Assembly (NCBI RefSeq): GCF_947498015.1
Contig: NZ_CANMIR010000009.1
Coordinates: 81,409 to 145,408 of the forward strand
Direction: 5' to 3'
DNA: 64,000 nt
Origin: an uncultured Neptuniibacter sp.
Lineage (GTDB): Bacteria; Pseudomonadota; Gammaproteobacteria; Pseudomonadales; Balneatricaceae
Under the pieces are notes generated by a model. The model searched no databases and was not told where the DNA came from. It saw only the letters and a list, made by a program, of their open reading frames with translations. Below, one piece after another: positions 61,543 through 64,000 of this stretch. A program made the translations under genes and the position numbers. Numbering within the stretch: the stretch's first letter is position 1; every line of letters begins with the position of its first letter.

Positions 61543-62517
61543 ATGACGATCCGTTCGTTGTTGTCTATTCTGGCTGATGGCAAATTTCACTCTGGCAGAG
61601 AGCTGGGGGAAGAGATTGGTATCAGTCGTAGTGCGATCTGGAAGCATATACGCCGTCTCGAAGAGGGCGGTTTGGAAATTTACAGTGTCAAGGGGCGGGG
61701 TTATCGTGTTCCGGGGGGCTTGGAACTCCTTGATGTTGATAGAGTGGTAGCCGGCTTACTGCCCTCAGTTGCGAGTGATATTGACGATATCAATCTGCGT
61801 CTGACTATCCCTTCGACCAATGAATTTGCAATGAAGGAGTGCCAGATAGAGGATTGCCACGGCAGGCTCTATATGGCTGAGCAGCAAACCGCGGGACGAG
61901 GGCGTCGGGGACGTACCTGGGTCAGCCCCTTTGCAAGAAACCTCTACTTCTCACTAGTGTGGCGATTTGAACAGGGGGCTGCGGCTCTTGAAGGGTTAAG
62001 TCTGCTGGTCGGGCTCTCTATCGTGAAAGCTTTAGAGAAACAGGGGATCTCTGGGGTTGAGCTGAAGTGGCCGAATGATCTCCTCTATCGTGGTCAGAAG
62101 CTTGCTGGGATTCTGCTCGAAGTTAATGGTGAGGCTTCCGGTCAATGCCAGGTCGTTATAGGGGTTGGGATTAACGTTGAGATGCCGCGTGATCAGGCTG
62201 ATTCGATCGATCAGCCCTGGATAGATCTGAAAACTATTGCAGGGAAGGTGCTGAATCGTAATCATCTGCTAGCCGAAATTCTGAATGAATTGGTTCAGGG
62301 GTTAAGGGATTTTGAGAGGAATGGGTTCATTGGCCTTGTCGATGAATGGCAGTCTTATCATGCGATGCAGGAGCAAGTAATCGTGCTGCAAGTCGGTGGG
62401 AAATTAATTGAAGGGGTTTGTCAGGGTGTAGATAGTTCCGGTGCGCTGTTGTTGGAAACGGCGGCGGGTGTGCAGGCATTTCACGGTGGTGAAGTCAGTA
62501 TCCAGCGACCTTTATGA
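61543..62517 (+). CDS. birA: Biotin-protein ligase / biotin operon repressor
   Basis: A 324-residue bifunctional protein. The N-terminal winged helix (1-62; GRELGEEIGISRSAIWKHIRRL) makes it a class II BirA that can repress biotin genes. The catalytic domain has the biotinyl-AMP loop GRGRRGRTWVSPF, the substrate-binding KWPNDLLY and the conserved KLAGILLE. The C-terminal cap (about 275-324) is present. It overlaps coaX by four bases. The birA-coaX-SPOR-tRNA order is common in this part of the gammaproteobacteria. Confidence 0.95.
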   Translation: MTIRSLLSILADGKFHSGRELGEEIGISRSAIWKHIRRLEEGGLEIYSVKGRGYRVPGGLELLDVDRVVAGLLPSVASDIDDINLRLTIPSTNEFAMKECQIEDCHGRLYMAEQQTAGRGRRGRTWVSPFARNLYFSLVWRFEQGAAALEGLSLLVGLSIVKALEKQGISGVELKWPNDLLYRGQKLAGILLEVNGEASGQCQVVIGVGINVEMPRDQADSIDQPWIDLKTIAGKVLNRNHLLAEILNELVQGLRDFERNGFIGLVDEWQSYHAMQEQVIVLQVGGKLIEGVCQGVDSSGALLLETAAGVQAFHGGEVSIQRPL

Positions 62518-63230
62518 TTTTAGAGTTTGATGCAGGTAACACATTCATTAAATGGCGGACCCTTGGTGGTAATGTAAATCACCAGGGGCGCATGCTTACG
62601 CGAGATCTTACGTCGATTGAGTTGCCCTGTGCAGATACCTTATCGAAGATTGAGCTCGTGCGAATTGCCTCGGTTGCGGGCGATCTTGTCAATCAGCAGC
62701 TGCAACAAAAGATAATTGCCTCTGGTCTGCCCTTACCTGTTTTTGCTGTTACCCAGCGGGAATCTCATGGTGTGATTAACAGTTATACCGACCCCTCAAG
62801 AATGGGGGTGGATAGATGGTTGGCGATGCTGGCTGCCTATCGCCGCTGCCAGAGAGCATGTTGTGTGGTTGACTGTGGTAGTGCGATTACCGTCGACTAT
62901 CTTGCAGAGGGTGGTAAGCATCTCGGGGGGTATATTATTCCAGGGTTGCGATTAATGCAGAAAGCGTTACTGGCGAATACAGCAGAAATATTGGTAGATA
63001 ATGATATTGCTATGTTCGACAACTCTCCGGGAAGATCGACATCTGAAGCGGTTATTCATGGAATTAATTTTGCTTTTGATGCGCTCGTAAAAAGCGTGGT
63101 TGATAAACGTTCCTCCGAAATGGATTTGCTCATAACTGGAGGCGATGGCGAGTTGTTCTTTAAACTTGCAGGGTGTGGTGAGTATATTCCCGATCTGGTG
63201 ATGGATGGATTGGTATGGGGGTGTGAATAA
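62514..63230 (+). CDS. coaX: Type III pantothenate kinase
   Basis: First step of coenzyme A synthesis, in the ASKHA-fold CoaX form. The phosphate motif EFDAGNTFIKWR lies at residues 4-15, GVDRWLAMLAAYRR near 101 and VVDCGSAITVDYL near 122. 238 residues. Its ATG overlaps the birA stop codon (ATGA). The type III form explains the absence of E. coli-type coaA, which holds this same position next to birA in E. coli. Confidence 0.95.
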   Translation: MILEFDAGNTFIKWRTLGGNVNHQGRMLTRDLTSIELPCADTLSKIELVRIASVAGDLVNQQLQQKIIASGLPLPVFAVTQRESHGVINSYTDPSRMGVDRWLAMLAAYRRCQRACCVVDCGSAITVDYLAEGGKHLGGYIIPGLRLMQKALLANTAEILVDNDIAMFDNSPGRSTSEAVIHGINFAFDALVKSVVDKRSSEMDLLITGGDGELFFKLAGCGEYIPDLVMDGLVWGCE

Positions 63231-63232
63231 GT

Positions 63233-63886
63233 ATGTGGCGTTGGCTGTTTCTATTTTTACTGCTGGCTAATGCTATTGTAATGATGTGGTACTCATTGCA
63301 GATTCCTGAAAGTAAGAAGCAAACTGTCAGGCAGTCGGTTACGGCGAATGAGTTGAAGTTGGTGAGTGAGATCAGTGCTGATGCACTGTCGATCAATGTA
63401 AAACGACATGAAGTTGAAAGTTGTACCTTTTTTTATGGGCTTGAAACGGCCGCTCATGGCGATGCACTGGTCAGTTTTGTGCGTGAAAATGGGTTTGAAG
63501 CGGAAAGTCTTGAGTATGCGGAATTAGTTGAGGTTGATTTTACAGTCGTGGTAGCGCTGCCGGATAGTCTGAACGAGCGATTGGAGGTATTGGATTATCT
63601 GGAACAATATGAGCATAAGCAGCTAGATGAAGGCGTGTTAGGCTTTGAATACGTGTTGACTGGTTTTATTGATAGGGAATCGGCCGAGTTAAAGGTGGCA
63701 GAGCTAAATGCGATCGGGATACAGAATGAACTGCACTCTTCTCAGCGGGAAGAAAAAACCTATACAGTAATTGTATCTGAAGGATTTGATCGAAATTTAT
63801 CCAATGAAATCAAAGAAATAGTACGTGAAACTTATTCTTTGGAAAAAATTGAAAAAAAAGTTTGTGAAAGGGTTGCAAAGCCCTGA
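63233..63886 (+). CDS. Membrane-anchored SPOR-type protein
   Basis: A 217-residue protein with one N-terminal helix (residues 2-21, WRWLFLFLLLANAIVMMWY) and an outward domain. The last 75 residues (YVLTGFIDRESAELKVAELNAIGIQNELH) look like a divergent SPOR fold, which would bind denuded peptidoglycan. Genes of this kind often sit between coaX and the tRNA-tufB cluster in pseudomonads and relatives. It starts two bases after the coaX stop codon. Its end contains the tRNA promoter. Confidence 0.75.
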   Translation: MWRWLFLFLLLANAIVMMWYSLQIPESKKQTVRQSVTANELKLVSEISADALSINVKRHEVESCTFFYGLETAAHGDALVSFVRENGFEAESLEYAELVEVDFTVVVALPDSLNERLEVLDYLEQYEHKQLDEGVLGFEYVLTGFIDRESAELKVAELNAIGIQNELHSSQREEKTYTVIVSEGFDRNLSNEIKEIVRETYSLEKIEKKVCERVAKP

Positions 63887-63900
63887 TTCGGTGGTAATAT
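63873..63900 (+). promoter_or_regulatory. tRNA-Thr promoter
   Basis: TTGCAA (63873-63878), 16-base spacer, TAATAT (63895-63900), then ACGCGCC, a GC-rich discriminator typical of stable-RNA promoters. The -35 lies inside the end of the SPOR gene. Confidence 0.7.
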
Positions 63901-63923
63901 ACGCGCCACTTCGTTGTTGAGAA

Positions 63924-63999
<76 letters not shown>

Positions 64000-64000
64000 T

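Overview
The window is a 64 kb stretch of a gammaproteobacterial chromosome. Housekeeping gene order matches E. coli and Pseudomonas blocks: ppx/trxA/rho/ubiD, hemCDXY/argH, zapA/6S RNA/fau opposite ygfB-pepP-ubiH-ubiI-gcvTH, rppH-ptsP-lgt-thyA-folA, nudE/yrfG-hslR-hslO-pckA, and birA-coaX-SPOR-tRNA-Thr. Moderate GC, several c-di-GMP proteins and the overall protein flavour suggest a marine member of the Oceanospirillales (Oceanospirillaceae-like). That placement is inference, as no 16S gene is present. I see no insertion sequences, prophage, CRISPR array or integron; nearly everything is compact core genome.

Layout. 1-4.5 kb: membrane protein, RluA-type pseudouridine synthase, ilvA, rpiA, a MerR metalloregulator and a tiny membrane ORF. 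5-11.3 kb: an AsmA/DUF748 protein, a PAS-GGDEF-EAL-CZB c-di-GMP enzyme, then a c-di-GMP-I (GEMM) riboswitch leading a small exported protein. 11.3-22.5 kb: ybbP-ybbA opposite tesA, sodB, cysQ-nudE opposite yrfG-hslR, a PAP2 phosphatase, hslO and pckA. 22.5-26.7 kb: a two-gene operon of a LuxP-like AI-2-binding protein and a membrane protein with a LuxQ-like periplasmic sensor joined to PAS-PAS-GGDEF-EAL. 26.9-33.7 kb: ppx, trxA, rho, ubiD with an Fe-S flavoreductase, and a cytochrome P460-like protein. 33.8-39.6 kb: hemY-hemX-hemD-hemC opposite argH. 39.7-44.7 kb: PAS-GGDEF cyclase, gcvR, AEC transporter, small membrane ORF, fau, 6S RNA and zapA-zapB-like. 44.9-53.9 kb: ygfB-pepP-ubiH-ubiI, gcvT-gcvH, rlmI, tas and a CBS protein. 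54-64 kb: HAD phosphatase, rppH-ptsP, a TANGO2-like protein, TSUP transporter, lgt, thyA, folA, birA-coaX-SPOR and tRNA-Thr(UGU).

The main novelty is signalling. The LuxP homologue keeps every residue I associate with borated AI-2 binding in Vibrio LuxP, but its partner ends in GGDEF-EAL instead of the LuxQ kinase/receiver. This predicts quorum input feeding straight into c-di-GMP. Separately, a GGDEF-EAL enzyme with a C-terminal zinc-binding CZB domain lies directly upstream of a c-di-GMP riboswitch controlling a short secreted protein of unknown function, which could form a compact zinc/redox to c-di-GMP to secreted-effector circuit.

All calls come from reading the sequence and remembered family motifs. 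No database search was run.
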